48,796 bases of DNA from Lysobacterales bacterium (GTDB taxonomy: Bacteria > Pseudomonadota > Gammaproteobacteria > Xanthomonadales > Marinicellaceae), in the NCBI GenBank assembly GCA_026988115.1, contig JALSLV010000081.1, positions 1 to 48,796 on the forward strand. The letters run 5' to 3'. Made by a program: the position numbers and the translations under genes. Of this stretch, positions 8,818 to 17,656 are shown piece after piece. Within the stretch, counting starts at the first letter, position 1; every line of letters starts with the position of its first letter. The notes beneath the pieces are model-generated. The model saw only the letters and a program-made list of their open reading frames with translations, had not been told where the DNA came from and ran no database searches.

Positions 8818-8845
8818 GCAAGTCATTGACGGCAAGTCTATTGAC
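8818..8845. promoter_or_regulatory. Direct repeat in the esterase/antiporter divergent region
   Basis: GCAAGTCATTGAC (8818-8830) is followed at once by GCAAGTCTATTGAC (8832-8845). Two further GTCAAT-containing words lie at 8796-8801 and 8811-8816. Between two divergent start codons, such spaced repeats could be an operator for a regulator of one or both genes. That role is inference. Confidence 0.4.
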
Positions 8846-8901
8846 TTAATGGATTTATAATTTTAAGATAGTGTGGTATCTAAAAATAGCAAAAAAGCCT
8901 T

Positions 8902-10581
8902 ATGTCCGACAACAAAAACCTTTCCGAAATCCAAATCAACGACCAAAAAATTATTGCTAACACCGAGTTGAATTTAGTTGAAGCTCTTATTCCTGTTGTC
9001 GCTCTGATGTCTATGTTGGCTTATAATATCTTTTTTTCAGGAGGGGAATTACTTGGTGCCTACTCCAATCAATACATATTGTTAATTGCCGCAGCCATTG
9101 CTTTGGTTGTTGGATTGCTCAATAAAGTCACCATAAAGACCATGAGCAATGAAACTTTCGAGAACTTAAAGAAAGTACTACTTCCTATTTTTATTTTGAT
9201 TTTTGTTGGTGCCTTATCAGGTACCTGGTTAGTTAGTGGCATTATTCCTGCCATGGTTTATTATGGTTTGAAGTTCTTAAGCCCCGATGTGTTTTTGCCT
9301 GCTTCAATACTTATTGCCATTGTCGTTTCCTTAGCCACAGGCAGTTCATGGACAACCTCAGCCACTGTCGGAATTGCATTAATCGGTATTGGAACAGCTT
9401 TGGGCATCCCTACAGGAATGGTCGCTGGAGCAGTGATATCGGGAGCTTATTTTGGCGATAAAATGTCGCCATTAAGTGACACGACAAATCTTGCTCCTGC
9501 GATGGCAGGAACGGATTTGTTCACTCACATACGCTACATGGCAATCACAACAACTCCAACGATTATAATTACTTTTATTGTTTTTATTATTTTAAATATG
9601 AATGTCGAAATTTCTGGCAGTACAGATGTTGAGTACCTATTAACCTCAATTAGCAAAACTTTTAATATAACGCCGTGGTTGTTTATCGTTCCTCTATCGG
9701 TTATTGCACTGATTCTTATTAAAACCAAACCTTTAATCGCTTTAGGCACGGGTGTGGGCTTAGCCATTGTTTTTGCATTGATTTTTCAACCTCATGTCAT
9801 CAACAACCTTGCTGATTCAAAATCAAAAGCCTTGCTCAATGCAGTTATCACCAGTACCGACATAAAGGTAGACAATGAAGCAATGCTCTCCGTTTTTAAC
9901 GGTAAAGAATTGGGTGTTTTAAAAACCAATGAAAACTTTAAAAATTTATTTACCGATGATGAACTAAAAAACCTCTTTTCTGAGCAGGACTACAATCAAG
10001 CTTTTTCTTCATTGCCATTAAACAGTGAAGAGAAGCAAGAAAAAATAGCTAATCTTAAAAAATTAGTCACTTTAGAAAAGCTCAAAAAACTATTTTCAGC
10101 CAGTGGTATTGAAGGCATGTTGTGGACTATCTTATTAATTATTTCTGCCATGATTTTTGGTGGTATTATGGATGGTATTGGTGCATTGGCACGTATTACT
10201 TGTGCTTTATTGAAAGTAGCAAAATCTATTTTTGGTTTGTTTTCAAGCACTGTTTTAAGCTGTATTGGCTTAAATATTATTGCATCAGATCAATACCTTG
10301 CCATTGTTATTCCTGGTAAAATGTATGAAAAAGCATTTGCTGACCGCAATTTAGCCCCTGAAAACTTAAGTCGAACACTTGAAGATTCTGGTACTGTCAC
10401 CTCCGTTTTAGTGCCTTGGAATACCTGTGGAGCTTACCAAAGCAGTGTGCTTGGTGTGCATGTTGGCGAATATTTTGCTTTTGCCATTTTTAATTGGTTA
10501 AGTCCAATTATGACACTTATATTTGCTGGCTTTAATATCAAAATTAGGCAACTTGTCAAAAACTCAACGACTATGGACTGA
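8902..10581 (+). CDS. nhaC: NhaC-family Na+/H+ antiporter
   Basis: 559 residues with about 11-12 hydrophobic helices. The family signature region ATGSSWTTSATVGIALIGIG...GAYFGDKMSPLSDTTNLAPAMAGTDLF sits around residues 152-210. The C-terminal half has EDSGTVTSVLVPWNTCGAYQSSVLGV, also typical. It exchanges Na+ (or a related organic substrate pair) for H+ at the inner membrane. Between the two helix bundles is an unusually long hydrophilic stretch (about 300-400, rich in Lys, Glu, Asn and Leu, e.g. NFKNLFTDDELKNLFSEQD) that could be a regulatory domain. Relatives that exchange malate/lactate or arginine/lysine cannot be excluded. Confidence 0.88.
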   Translation: MSDNKNLSEIQINDQKIIANTELNLVEALIPVVALMSMLAYNIFFSGGELLGAYSNQYILLIAAAIALVVGLLNKVTIKTMSNETFENLKKVLLPIFILIFVGALSGTWLVSGIIPAMVYYGLKFLSPDVFLPASILIAIVVSLATGSSWTTSATVGIALIGIGTALGIPTGMVAGAVISGAYFGDKMSPLSDTTNLAPAMAGTDLFTHIRYMAITTTPTIIITFIVFIILNMNVEISGSTDVEYLLTSISKTFNITPWLFIVPLSVIALILIKTKPLIALGTGVGLAIVFALIFQPHVINNLADSKSKALLNAVITSTDIKVDNEAMLSVFNGKELGVLKTNENFKNLFTDDELKNLFSEQDYNQAFSSLPLNSEEKQEKIANLKKLVTLEKLKKLFSASGIEGMLWTILLIISAMIFGGIMDGIGALARITCALLKVAKSIFGLFSSTVLSCIGLNIIASDQYLAIVIPGKMYEKAFADRNLAPENLSRTLEDSGTVTSVLVPWNTCGAYQSSVLGVHVGEYFAFAIFNWLSPIMTLIFAGFNIKIRQLVKNSTTMD

Positions 10582-10618
10582 AAGTCCATAGGTTGATTAA
10601 AAGGACTAAAAGTCCTTT
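10571..10618. repeat. Two adjacent REP-like hairpins at the end of nhaC
   Basis: CTATGGACT-gaa-AGTCCATAG (10571-10591) is a perfect 9-bp stem that contains the nhaC stop codon. AAAGGACT-aaa-AGTCCTTT (10600-10618) is a perfect 8-bp stem. The two share the core GGACT-RAA-AGTCC, so they look like members of one small hairpin family. They may serve as transcription end and 3' RNA stabiliser. Confidence 0.6.
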
Positions 10619-10725
10619 GTCATCCTCGCGAATGTGGGGATCCAGTATTTAGAACTCGATATTTGATTATAATTATTATCTTTTTCATTAACGAGTAGCT
10701 GGATTCCCTTTTTCAAGGGAATGAC
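10619..10725. repeat. Dispersed inverted repeat (MITE/REP-like), with a half-copy at 30537
   Basis: The left arm (10619-10645, starting GTCATCCTCGCGAA) and right arm (10699-10725, ending GGGAATGAC) are imperfect inverted repeats (19 of 27 positions pair). About 53 bp of AT-rich DNA lies between them. A related half-arm recurs at 30537-30565 after the ABC operon. This type of GTCATyCyC...GATCCAG repeat is common as dispersed palindromes in many proteobacterial genomes. No coding content is seen. Confidence 0.6.
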
Positions 10726-10941
10726 AGAGTTATTTTGTATGTCCATCAACAACATTGTAAAACTACACATTTTTCATTTTTAAAAATGTGTAGCAGCTAA
10801 AGCCTTGCACTAAAGTGCATAGTTTTAACTAGCGTGTTGAGAAAATAAATGCCAATAAATCAATTTGTCCGCTAATTGTAAGCAACTTGTCATTAAAATA
10901 AGGTAAAATCATTTGGATAATAAAAACCTTACTTCTCCGAT
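10726..10941. promoter_or_regulatory. Hairpin-bearing leader/promoter region of the nuclease gene
   Basis: A 12-bp perfect stem CTACACATTTTT / AAAAATGTGTAG (10763-10774 and 10782-10793, 7-nt loop) is followed by TGCACT-aa-AGTGCA (10806-10819). The second again resembles the GGACT/AGTCC hairpins just upstream. The promoter for the nuclease gene must lie between these and the ATG at 10942, but I cannot place it surely. Confidence 0.45.
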
Positions 10942-13938
10942 ATGAAACAATTAATTAAAGTCTTGCCTTTTTTATTCCTCAGTCTTAATGGCTATGCCCA
11001 ACAAATGTGGATAAATGAAATCCATTACGACAACTTTGGTGGCGATGTCGATGAATTTATTGAAGTGGTGGTGGAAGATTCCTTTGCAGGCAATTTAGCT
11101 GATATTGAAGTTGTTTTTTACAATGGTTCTAATGGCAATGTTATTTCTCAGAGCAACCCACGTACTTTAGATGATTTTGTTGTGGGCGCATCCTCTGCTG
11201 GTTTTACCATTTATTCTCGGATTTTATCCAGCATCCAAAATGGTAATCCCGACGGCATGGCGTTGGTCAATAATGGTGTGGTTGTCGAATTTCTCAGTTA
11301 CGAAGGCGTTATCACTGCCAATAATGGGCCAGCAACTGGTATGACTAGTACCGATATTGGCGTTGCAGAACCTGGAGCGGTTGGTGAATCTTTACAATTA
11401 TCAGGCACGGGCAATATTGCCAGTTATTTCACTTGGCAAGCCCCTGCAGCCCATACCCGTGGTTTACTCAATAACAATCAAACCTTTGCAGATATTCCTG
11501 CTCATGTGCTATCTACTTTTCCACAAGATGCATCGAATGCGGTGGAATCAACCACTGCTGTTATAATTGATTTTTCAGAGGCCATTAACACGGTAAGTGC
11601 TGCATTTACTGTGACTTGTGGTGGTGTTTTGCAGAGTCTAAATTATTCAATTAGTGCCGATTTATTGCAGGTGACATTAACTCCAAATTCCAACTGGCCA
11701 GCATCTTCTACATGCGTTATTAACTTAGATGCGACGCAAATAATCGACACCGAAGGCAATAATAACCAACTCGATGGCAATATCGATGGTGTTGGTGGCG
11801 ATGATTTTTCCTTTAGTTTTGCCGTAGCAAGCGACCCTTTGCCGCGCTTTTTATCATCAACACCTGCTGACCAAGACTTTTTAGTGCCTGTAGGTGCCAG
11901 CATCATCGTAACATTTACGGAAAACGTTGATTTAACAAGCTCTGCTATTAGCCTTGATTGCCCTGCTAATGTGGTCTTTAGTGGCTTGCCAATAACCAAC
12001 AATGCAATGGTGACAATCACACCAACTAGTCCTTTTGCTCAGGGAGATATTTGCACCGTCACATTAATTGGCAATCAAATTACCGATTTAGATGGCGACC
12101 AGGACTTTTTAGATGGCGATGAAGATGGGATTGCTGGGGGAGATTATCAATTTACCTTTTCTGTCATTGAGCCCATAATGCCCATTTACGATATTCAGGG
12201 CAGTGGAAGCGCATCACCCATAGCTGATAAATTTATTCGCACCCAAGGCAATATCGTGACGGCTTTGACTTCATCAGGGTTTTTTATGCAGACGCCCAAT
12301 AGCGATGCCGATGCCAGCGTGGATACATCAAATGGCTTGTTTGTTTTTTCCAATGCCGTTGTAGCCGAAGGAGATAGCGTGGATGTGCGCGGAAAAATTG
12401 TTGAATTTTTTAACTTTACTGAAATGTCATTTGTTTCATCCGTAGTTGTGACCTCCAATGGCAATCCATTGCCAACTCCTATTGAATTTGATGTCAATAC
12501 ACCCTCTGGTGACCCAAACAATCCTTCTTGCGATATTGAATTTGAATGTTATGAAGGCATGTTAGTGCATGTCGCCAATGGCACGGTTAACTCAGGTTCC
12601 CAAGCTTTTGGCTCCGATATAAATGCCGAGGTGAATGTTTCTGCCACCAGCTTCCGCACCATGAGAGAATCCGGAATTGAATTCAGCAAAACGGGTGACT
12701 CTACACTTCCTCCCTTTCCAACTGCGACTTACAACCCTGATATTTTTGATGAAAACCCTGAATTATTTGAGCTGGATGTGGATGCGTTGAGCGGCATGCC
12801 TTCTCTGGAAATAAATGGAGGTGCAACGTTTTCTGCCACTGGAGTTTTGGCTTATCAGTTTAATGATTTTGAATTGTGGCCTAAACAATTAACCTTAACC
12901 CCAAAACCGATTGAAACAATTCGCACACCAACAACTAGCGAGATAACCGTTGCCACCCAAAACATGTACCGATTTTTTGATGGCACAGATGACCCACTAA
13001 TTAATGATTTTGATGAAGACAACACCACCGTTGCTGAGTTTAATGCTCGCACAGCACAAGCCTCACTGTATTTTAGAACCAAAATGCATTCTCCTGATAT
13101 TATCTTTTTACAAGAAATTGAAAACATTGAATCGGTTCAAGCCATTGCTGATAAAATGAACAGTGATGATCCATCTCATACTTATTCTGCTTTTTTAGAA
13201 GTTGGCAATGATATTGGTGGCATTGATATTGGCATCTTAACCAAAGAAACCCTCAGCAACATCACCATCACGCAGCTAGGTGCTGATGAAACACTGGCTT
13301 ATAACCCGCCACCACCGCCTGAATTACCACGTAAATTGCACGACCGTCCACCTTTATTAATTAGCGCAATCATTACCAAAGCAGGATTTTCACAAGAGGT
13401 TAATATCCTTGGTGTTCACATGCGCTCACGCAGTGGTATCACGGGTTCTCAGCGCACTCGCATTCGCCATAAACACTTAGAACAATCACTTTCGGTTGCT
13501 ACTATGGTACAAAATATACAAACAGCCTCTGCTAATATCCCGTTAATCGTTACTGGTGACTTTAATGATTTTGAATTTTCTGATGGTTATGCCGATGTTG
13601 TGGGAGAAATAAAAGGCGTGGTTGACCCCGTCAAAAATTTACTTTCAAGCAATGGTGTTAGTGTGGTCACGCCATCCTTAGTTAATGCTATTGATACACT
13701 GGCTATTGATGACAAATATTCTTTTGTTTTTAGAGGTACCATTCAAGCACTCGATCACATGTTAATAAATGACGCTGCTTTAGTTATCATGTCTGATGTG
13801 AAGTATGTGCGCGGCAATGTGGATTCACCACTTAAATACCGTGGAGATTATTCTCAAGTTTTAGCAATGAGTGATCACGATGGCTTGGTTCTTTATCTGA
13901 ACCTACTCGATGAAGTTTTTGCAAATGGTTTTGAATAA
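10942..13938 (+). CDS. ExeM/NucH-like secreted endonuclease with lamin-tail and Ig-like domains, C-terminal FANGFE tag
   Basis: 998 residues. Signal peptide about 1-20. A lamin-tail-like domain follows (about 22-180, MWINEIHYDNFGGDVDEFIEVV). Then come two bacterial Ig-like (SbsA-type) repeats (about 188-298 and 302-410) and an OB-fold-like segment (about 415-510). The endonuclease/exonuclease/phosphatase domain is at about 665-985 with its motifs intact: QNMYRF (N674), LQE (E725), H826, GDFND (D873, N875), LDH (D938, H939) and SDHD (977-980). It should degrade extracellular DNA in a metal-dependent way. The protein ends DEVFANGFE, a tag shared with other exported proteins here, instead of the GlyGly-CTERM known in ExeM. 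A rhomboid gene follows after 5 bp. Confidence 0.9.
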   Translation: MKQLIKVLPFLFLSLNGYAQQMWINEIHYDNFGGDVDEFIEVVVEDSFAGNLADIEVVFYNGSNGNVISQSNPRTLDDFVVGASSAGFTIYSRILSSIQNGNPDGMALVNNGVVVEFLSYEGVITANNGPATGMTSTDIGVAEPGAVGESLQLSGTGNIASYFTWQAPAAHTRGLLNNNQTFADIPAHVLSTFPQDASNAVESTTAVIIDFSEAINTVSAAFTVTCGGVLQSLNYSISADLLQVTLTPNSNWPASSTCVINLDATQIIDTEGNNNQLDGNIDGVGGDDFSFSFAVASDPLPRFLSSTPADQDFLVPVGASIIVTFTENVDLTSSAISLDCPANVVFSGLPITNNAMVTITPTSPFAQGDICTVTLIGNQITDLDGDQDFLDGDEDGIAGGDYQFTFSVIEPIMPIYDIQGSGSASPIADKFIRTQGNIVTALTSSGFFMQTPNSDADASVDTSNGLFVFSNAVVAEGDSVDVRGKIVEFFNFTEMSFVSSVVVTSNGNPLPTPIEFDVNTPSGDPNNPSCDIEFECYEGMLVHVANGTVNSGSQAFGSDINAEVNVSATSFRTMRESGIEFSKTGDSTLPPFPTATYNPDIFDENPELFELDVDALSGMPSLEINGGATFSATGVLAYQFNDFELWPKQLTLTPKPIETIRTPTTSEITVATQNMYRFFDGTDDPLINDFDEDNTTVAEFNARTAQASLYFRTKMHSPDIIFLQEIENIESVQAIADKMNSDDPSHTYSAFLEVGNDIGGIDIGILTKETLSNITITQLGADETLAYNPPPPPELPRKLHDRPPLLISAIITKAGFSQEVNILGVHMRSRSGITGSQRTRIRHKHLEQSLSVATMVQNIQTASANIPLIVTGDFNDFEFSDGYADVVGEIKGVVDPVKNLLSSNGVSVVTPSLVNAIDTLAIDDKYSFVFRGTIQALDHMLINDAALVIMSDVKYVRGNVDSPLKYRGDYSQVLAMSDHDGLVLYLNLLDEVFANGFE

Positions 13939-13943
13939 TTTGT

Positions 13944-14588
13944 GTGCTGAAATTTAAATCAAAAAAGCGTAATCACTTTCCAAAACAGTCCTTATTGATT
14001 TGGGTAGTGACTCTTGTTGCAATTGTTTTGTCACTGTATTATCAACAATGGATTGATATTAATAATCAGTTTGCGATTATTCCAGCTAATATGCATGAGG
14101 CTATTTCACTATCATGGACAAATAGTTTTAAATTAATTAGCGCCTTGTTTATTCATGGAAATTGGCAACATTGGGCAGGAAACATGCTGCTTTTTCTCAT
14201 CATTGCCTTACCTTTAGAGCGAAAACTAGGCAGCTTTTGGTTTGTTATTATTTACCTTGTCTCAGGTATTTCTGCCAACCTCTTGAGTATTGTACAACTC
14301 TCGGATTCAACCCATTACTTATTAGGTGCCAGTGGAGCTGTCTCTGGTTTGCTAGGGGCTTGGTTAATGCTCTTTCCACGGCAAAAAATGAGCGTCATTA
14401 TTCCAATTGGGTTATACATACAAAAAATCAGCATCCCCATTGTCTTTGTTGCAATCATTTGGTTGAGTATTCAGTTAGTTTTACAAATGACCAGTATTGG
14501 TTCTATGCCCATAGTTTGGGGTTCTCATGTCATTGGCTTTGTGGTGGGTTTTTTTATTGCTTGGTTGTATCGTGTTTCAAATACTTGA
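13944..14588 (+). CDS. Rhomboid-family intramembrane serine protease
   Basis: 214 residues with six hydrophobic helices. The catalytic serine is in GASGAVSG (S130) and the histidine in GSHVIGFVVGF (H195). The HxxxxHxxxN block in helix 2 is HGNWQHWAGN (H71, H76, N80). The start is a GTG at 13944; it is needed because helix 1 (about 16-33) begins upstream of the first ATG. The gene starts 5 bp after the nuclease stop, so both are likely translated from one message. Rhombosortases, which process GlyGly-CTERM proteins, belong to this superfamily, so a role in processing the nuclease tail is an attractive inference. Confidence 0.87.
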   Translation: MLKFKSKKRNHFPKQSLLIWVVTLVAIVLSLYYQQWIDINNQFAIIPANMHEAISLSWTNSFKLISALFIHGNWQHWAGNMLLFLIIALPLERKLGSFWFVIIYLVSGISANLLSIVQLSDSTHYLLGASGAVSGLLGAWLMLFPRQKMSVIIPIGLYIQKISIPIVFVAIIWLSIQLVLQMTSIGSMPIVWGSHVIGFVVGFFIAWLYRVSNT

Positions 14589-14619
14589 GAGCAGGGCCTA
14601 TTAAGAGTACAATTAAGGC

Positions 14620-14943
14620 ATGAGCGATAATATTCTTTACAAAGTCATTTTTTTTAATCAGTCAAAAGTCTATGAGCTTTACGCCAAAGATGTTTATTCA
14701 AGTGATATTTATGGATTTATCTACGTTTCTGAGCTGGTTTTTGACCAAAATTCAAGCATTGTAATAGATCCAGCTGAAGATAAGATTCGAGATGAATTTG
14801 CAAACGTGAATGTGCTGCATTTACCCATGCAAAGTATCATTCGAATAGAAGAAGTCAAAAAGAAAATGTCATGCAAAATTCGCGACATCAAAAAAGGTGA
14901 AAACATCGCTTCGTTTCCTTCACTACCCAAGCAATCTAAATGA
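14620..14943 (+). CDS. DUF1820 family protein
   Basis: 107 residues. It matches the DUF1820 pattern: YKVIFFNQSKVYELYAKDVYSSDIYGFIYVSELVF, then a stretch like VIDPAEDKIRDEFANVNVLHLPMQSIIRIEEV. It is a small cytoplasmic protein of unknown function, widespread in gammaproteobacteria. Its stop overlaps the start of the response-regulator gene (ATGA at 14940), which implies coupled expression. Confidence 0.85.
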   Translation: MSDNILYKVIFFNQSKVYELYAKDVYSSDIYGFIYVSELVFDQNSSIVIDPAEDKIRDEFANVNVLHLPMQSIIRIEEVKKKMSCKIRDIKKGENIASFPSLPKQSK

Positions 14944-16283
14944 ACCAACAACACATATTAATTGTCGATGACGAACCAGATATAAGAAATCTTATTTCTG
15001 ACATTTTGGCAGACGAAGGTTATTCTGTCGCCACCGCTGCCAATGGTGAAGAAGCAAATAAACAACTAACCATTAAACAGCCAAACCTTGTGTTGCTTGA
15101 TATTTGGATGCCTGATATTGATGGCATTAGTTTAATGAAGGGTTGGATTGAAAACAACTTGATTACAGCCCCAATAGTCATGATGTCAGGGCATGGAACG
15201 GTTGAAACAGCAGTTGAAGCGACCCGAATTGGGGCTAAAGATTTTATAGAAAAGCCTCTATCATTAGCTAAACTATTGCAAACTGTCGCTGAGGTATTAG
15301 CGCAATCCAAACAACAAGACTCAGCCGAATCTGAAAGTGAAATCGCGATTAATTCACTGGAACCCATAGGCAATTCTGATGCCATAAATCAAATAAGAAA
15401 AGCACTCGAACGTATTGCAAAGACAAAAAACCATATCGTTATAGAAGGCGAAAATGGCACTGGAAAATACACAACAGCCCAGCTCATCCACAACAAACGG
15501 CACGGCAGCAACCAACCTTGCATAACACTTGACATAAAAACAGTTGGGGACGATTTTGAGGATAAAGTAACTGGAATCAATGGTTGTTTTAACCGCGCCC
15601 AATCTGGCAGCTTAATTATTAACAACATTGATTCACTTTCTACTGTGCAACAAGATAAACTTTATTCCTATTTAAAACACGCTCACTATACCATAGCTCA
15701 ACAAAATACCGCACAGGCTATTAATTTTCAAATAATAGCAATCAGTGAATTTCCTTTAGCCACGCAAATTCAAACAGGAGATTTTTCAGCAGAGTTATTT
15801 CAATTATTAGCAGAAGATAAGCTGCATTTGCCCTGCCTTGCTCAAAGGCAAGAAGACGTCCCCGAATTAATTACGTATTTCGTTAACACATTACCTGATA
15901 CCGAGCAAACTCCTTACCGCAAAATATCGTTTGCCGCTCAAAACACCTTACGAAACCACCAATGGAACAACAACATTCGTGAACTCAAAAACACGGTCAG
16001 GCAATTATTACTCAATGATGCAGAGGGTGAAATTTCATTAGACGAAGTCACCGCTATGCTGTCACAAGAAACCACAGATGAACCCAGCGTCTTTCATAAT
16101 TGGTATAGTTTACCCCTTCGTGAGGCGCGAGATGCCTTTGAAAAGGATTACCTTATCCATCAACTTAAAGCAGTGGATGGACGCGTAGGAGAACTTGCAA
16201 AGATAGCAGGAATGGAACGCACGCATTTATACCGTAAAATGCGCGCACTCGACATTAACCCAAAAGAAATTATTAAGTCATGA
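14940..16283 (+). CDS. NtrX-like response regulator with degenerate AAA+ domain
   Basis: 447 residues. The receiver domain (1-120) has D10/D11, phospho-acceptor D54 (LLDIWMPDIDG), S83/G84 and K105. The AAA+ region (about 140-370) keeps a Walker A-like GENGTGK (170-176). The GAFTGA loop that contacts sigma-54 is replaced by GINGCF (212-217), and the Walker B LFLDE by LIINN (225-229). A Fis-type helix-turn-helix closes the protein (GELAKIAGMERTHLYRKMRAL, about 417-437). It should bind DNA and respond to phosphorylation, but can hardly hydrolyse ATP or activate sigma-54. No NtrY-type kinase is adjacent. It sits between DUF1820 and trkA with overlaps on both sides. Confidence 0.85.
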   Translation: MNQQHILIVDDEPDIRNLISDILADEGYSVATAANGEEANKQLTIKQPNLVLLDIWMPDIDGISLMKGWIENNLITAPIVMMSGHGTVETAVEATRIGAKDFIEKPLSLAKLLQTVAEVLAQSKQQDSAESESEIAINSLEPIGNSDAINQIRKALERIAKTKNHIVIEGENGTGKYTTAQLIHNKRHGSNQPCITLDIKTVGDDFEDKVTGINGCFNRAQSGSLIINNIDSLSTVQQDKLYSYLKHAHYTIAQQNTAQAINFQIIAISEFPLATQIQTGDFSAELFQLLAEDKLHLPCLAQRQEDVPELITYFVNTLPDTEQTPYRKISFAAQNTLRNHQWNNNIRELKNTVRQLLLNDAEGEISLDEVTAMLSQETTDEPSVFHNWYSLPLREARDAFEKDYLIHQLKAVDGRVGELAKIAGMERTHLYRKMRALDINPKEIIKS

Positions 16284-17656
16284 AAATTCTCGTTTTAGGA
16301 GCTGGACAAGTTGGCTCATCAATTGCAGAACACCTTTCCAAAGAAAACAATGACATTACTGTTGTTGACACCGACCTAGAAAAACTCATAGACATGCAAA
16401 ACCGCCTTGATTTGCGCGGTGTTCATGGCAATGCTTCACACCCAAGTGTGTTAATGCGCGCAGGGGCTGAAGATGCCGATATGGTAGTGGCACTAACCAA
16501 CAGTGACGAAATTAATATGGTGGCTTGTCAAGTGTGCCACAGTATCTTCCATACACCCATAAAAATTGCACGTGTGAGGCAGTCCGAATACCTTGATTAT
16601 CCAGAATTATTCAATGATGCACACTTACCCATTGATGTTTTCATCAGTCCAGAGCGGTTAGTCACCGAACACATTCGTCGATTGATTGATTACCCTGGAG
16701 CGCTGCAAGTGATGGATTTTGCCCAAGGCATTGCACAACTCGTTGCCATTGTTGCCGATGACGAAGGTCCATTAATCGGCCATCAACTGCGGGAAATTCA
16801 TAATTACATGCCCGAAGGCGTCGACGCCCGTGTCGCTGCCATATTCAGAGACAATAAACCCATATCGCCTGATGGTGATACCGTGATTAAAATTAATGAC
16901 ATGGTGTTCTTTTTTGCAGCCAAAAAAGACATCAAAGCCGTCATGAAAACTTTACGGCATACCGACAAACCTGTCAAAAAAGTTATTCTAGCTGGTGGCG
17001 GAAATATAGGCTTTGCACTGGCAAAAATGCTTGAAGAAGACCATTCCATAAAAGTCATAGAAGGCAATAAAAAACGCTCTCGTTTTATCGCAGAAGAACT
17101 CACAAAAGCCCTAGTCATCAAAGGTGATTGCACATCAGAAGAAATATTGTTTGAAGAAAATGTTGATCAATGCGATATATTCTGCGCCGTAACTAATGAC
17201 GACCAGACCAACTTATTATCTGCATTAATGGCAAAGAAAATGGGTGCCGCAAAAGTCTTAACCTTAATAAGCAAGCACAACTATGCTCAATTACTCGAAC
17301 GCGATCAAATTGACATAGCTATTTCGCCCCAGCACATTACCATTGGTGGATTATTGGTGCATGTCCGTAAGGGCAATATGGCACGTATTCACTCACTTCG
17401 CAATGGCGCAGCTGAGGCAATAGAGGTAGTCGTCCATGGCGATGCCAGCACCTCCAAAGTTATCGGTAAACATCTCAAAGACATCAATTTACCGCCCGGT
17501 ACAACCATCGGTGGAATCATACGAGGCACTCAAGTCATTATTGCTCACCGCGATGTATTGGTTGAGCACGAAGACCACATCATTTTATTTGTAACGGATA
17601 AACGCAATATTAATGATGTGGAACGTTTGTTCCATGTAAGCCCGACCTTTATGTAA
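16280..17656 (+). CDS. trkA: Trk system potassium uptake regulator TrkA
   Basis: 458 residues, the usual TrkA length. It has two tandem RCK units: the first Rossmann fold starts VLGAGQVGSSIAEHL (about 4-18), the second LAGGGNIGFALAKML near 237-251. Each is followed by a C-terminal TrkA_C domain (LIGHQLREIHNYMPEGVDARVAAIFRD; VIGKHLKDINLPPGTTIGGIIRG). It binds NAD(H)/ATP and gates the TrkH K+ channel on the cytoplasmic side. It is coupled to the upstream regulator (ATGA at 16280), and its last 8 bp overlap the convergent rlmB. Confidence 0.95.
   Translation: MKILVLGAGQVGSSIAEHLSKENNDITVVDTDLEKLIDMQNRLDLRGVHGNASHPSVLMRAGAEDADMVVALTNSDEINMVACQVCHSIFHTPIKIARVRQSEYLDYPELFNDAHLPIDVFISPERLVTEHIRRLIDYPGALQVMDFAQGIAQLVAIVADDEGPLIGHQLREIHNYMPEGVDARVAAIFRDNKPISPDGDTVIKINDMVFFFAAKKDIKAVMKTLRHTDKPVKKVILAGGGNIGFALAKMLEEDHSIKVIEGNKKRSRFIAEELTKALVIKGDCTSEEILFEENVDQCDIFCAVTNDDQTNLLSALMAKKMGAAKVLTLISKHNYAQLLERDQIDIAISPQHITIGGLLVHVRKGNMARIHSLRNGAAEAIEVVVHGDASTSKVIGKHLKDINLPPGTTIGGIIRGTQVIIAHRDVLVEHEDHIILFVTDKRNINDVERLFHVSPTFM

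Noticed and set aside
14162..14623. 153-residue plus-strand frame overlapping the rhomboid gene
   Set aside because: The other frame contains a complete rhomboid with catalytic Ser/His and the helix pattern; this one has no family features.
14940..16283. Calling the NtrX-like protein an active sigma-54 activator
   Set aside because: GAFTGA and the Walker B acidic residues are both absent, so activation of sigma-54 polymerase is not supported.
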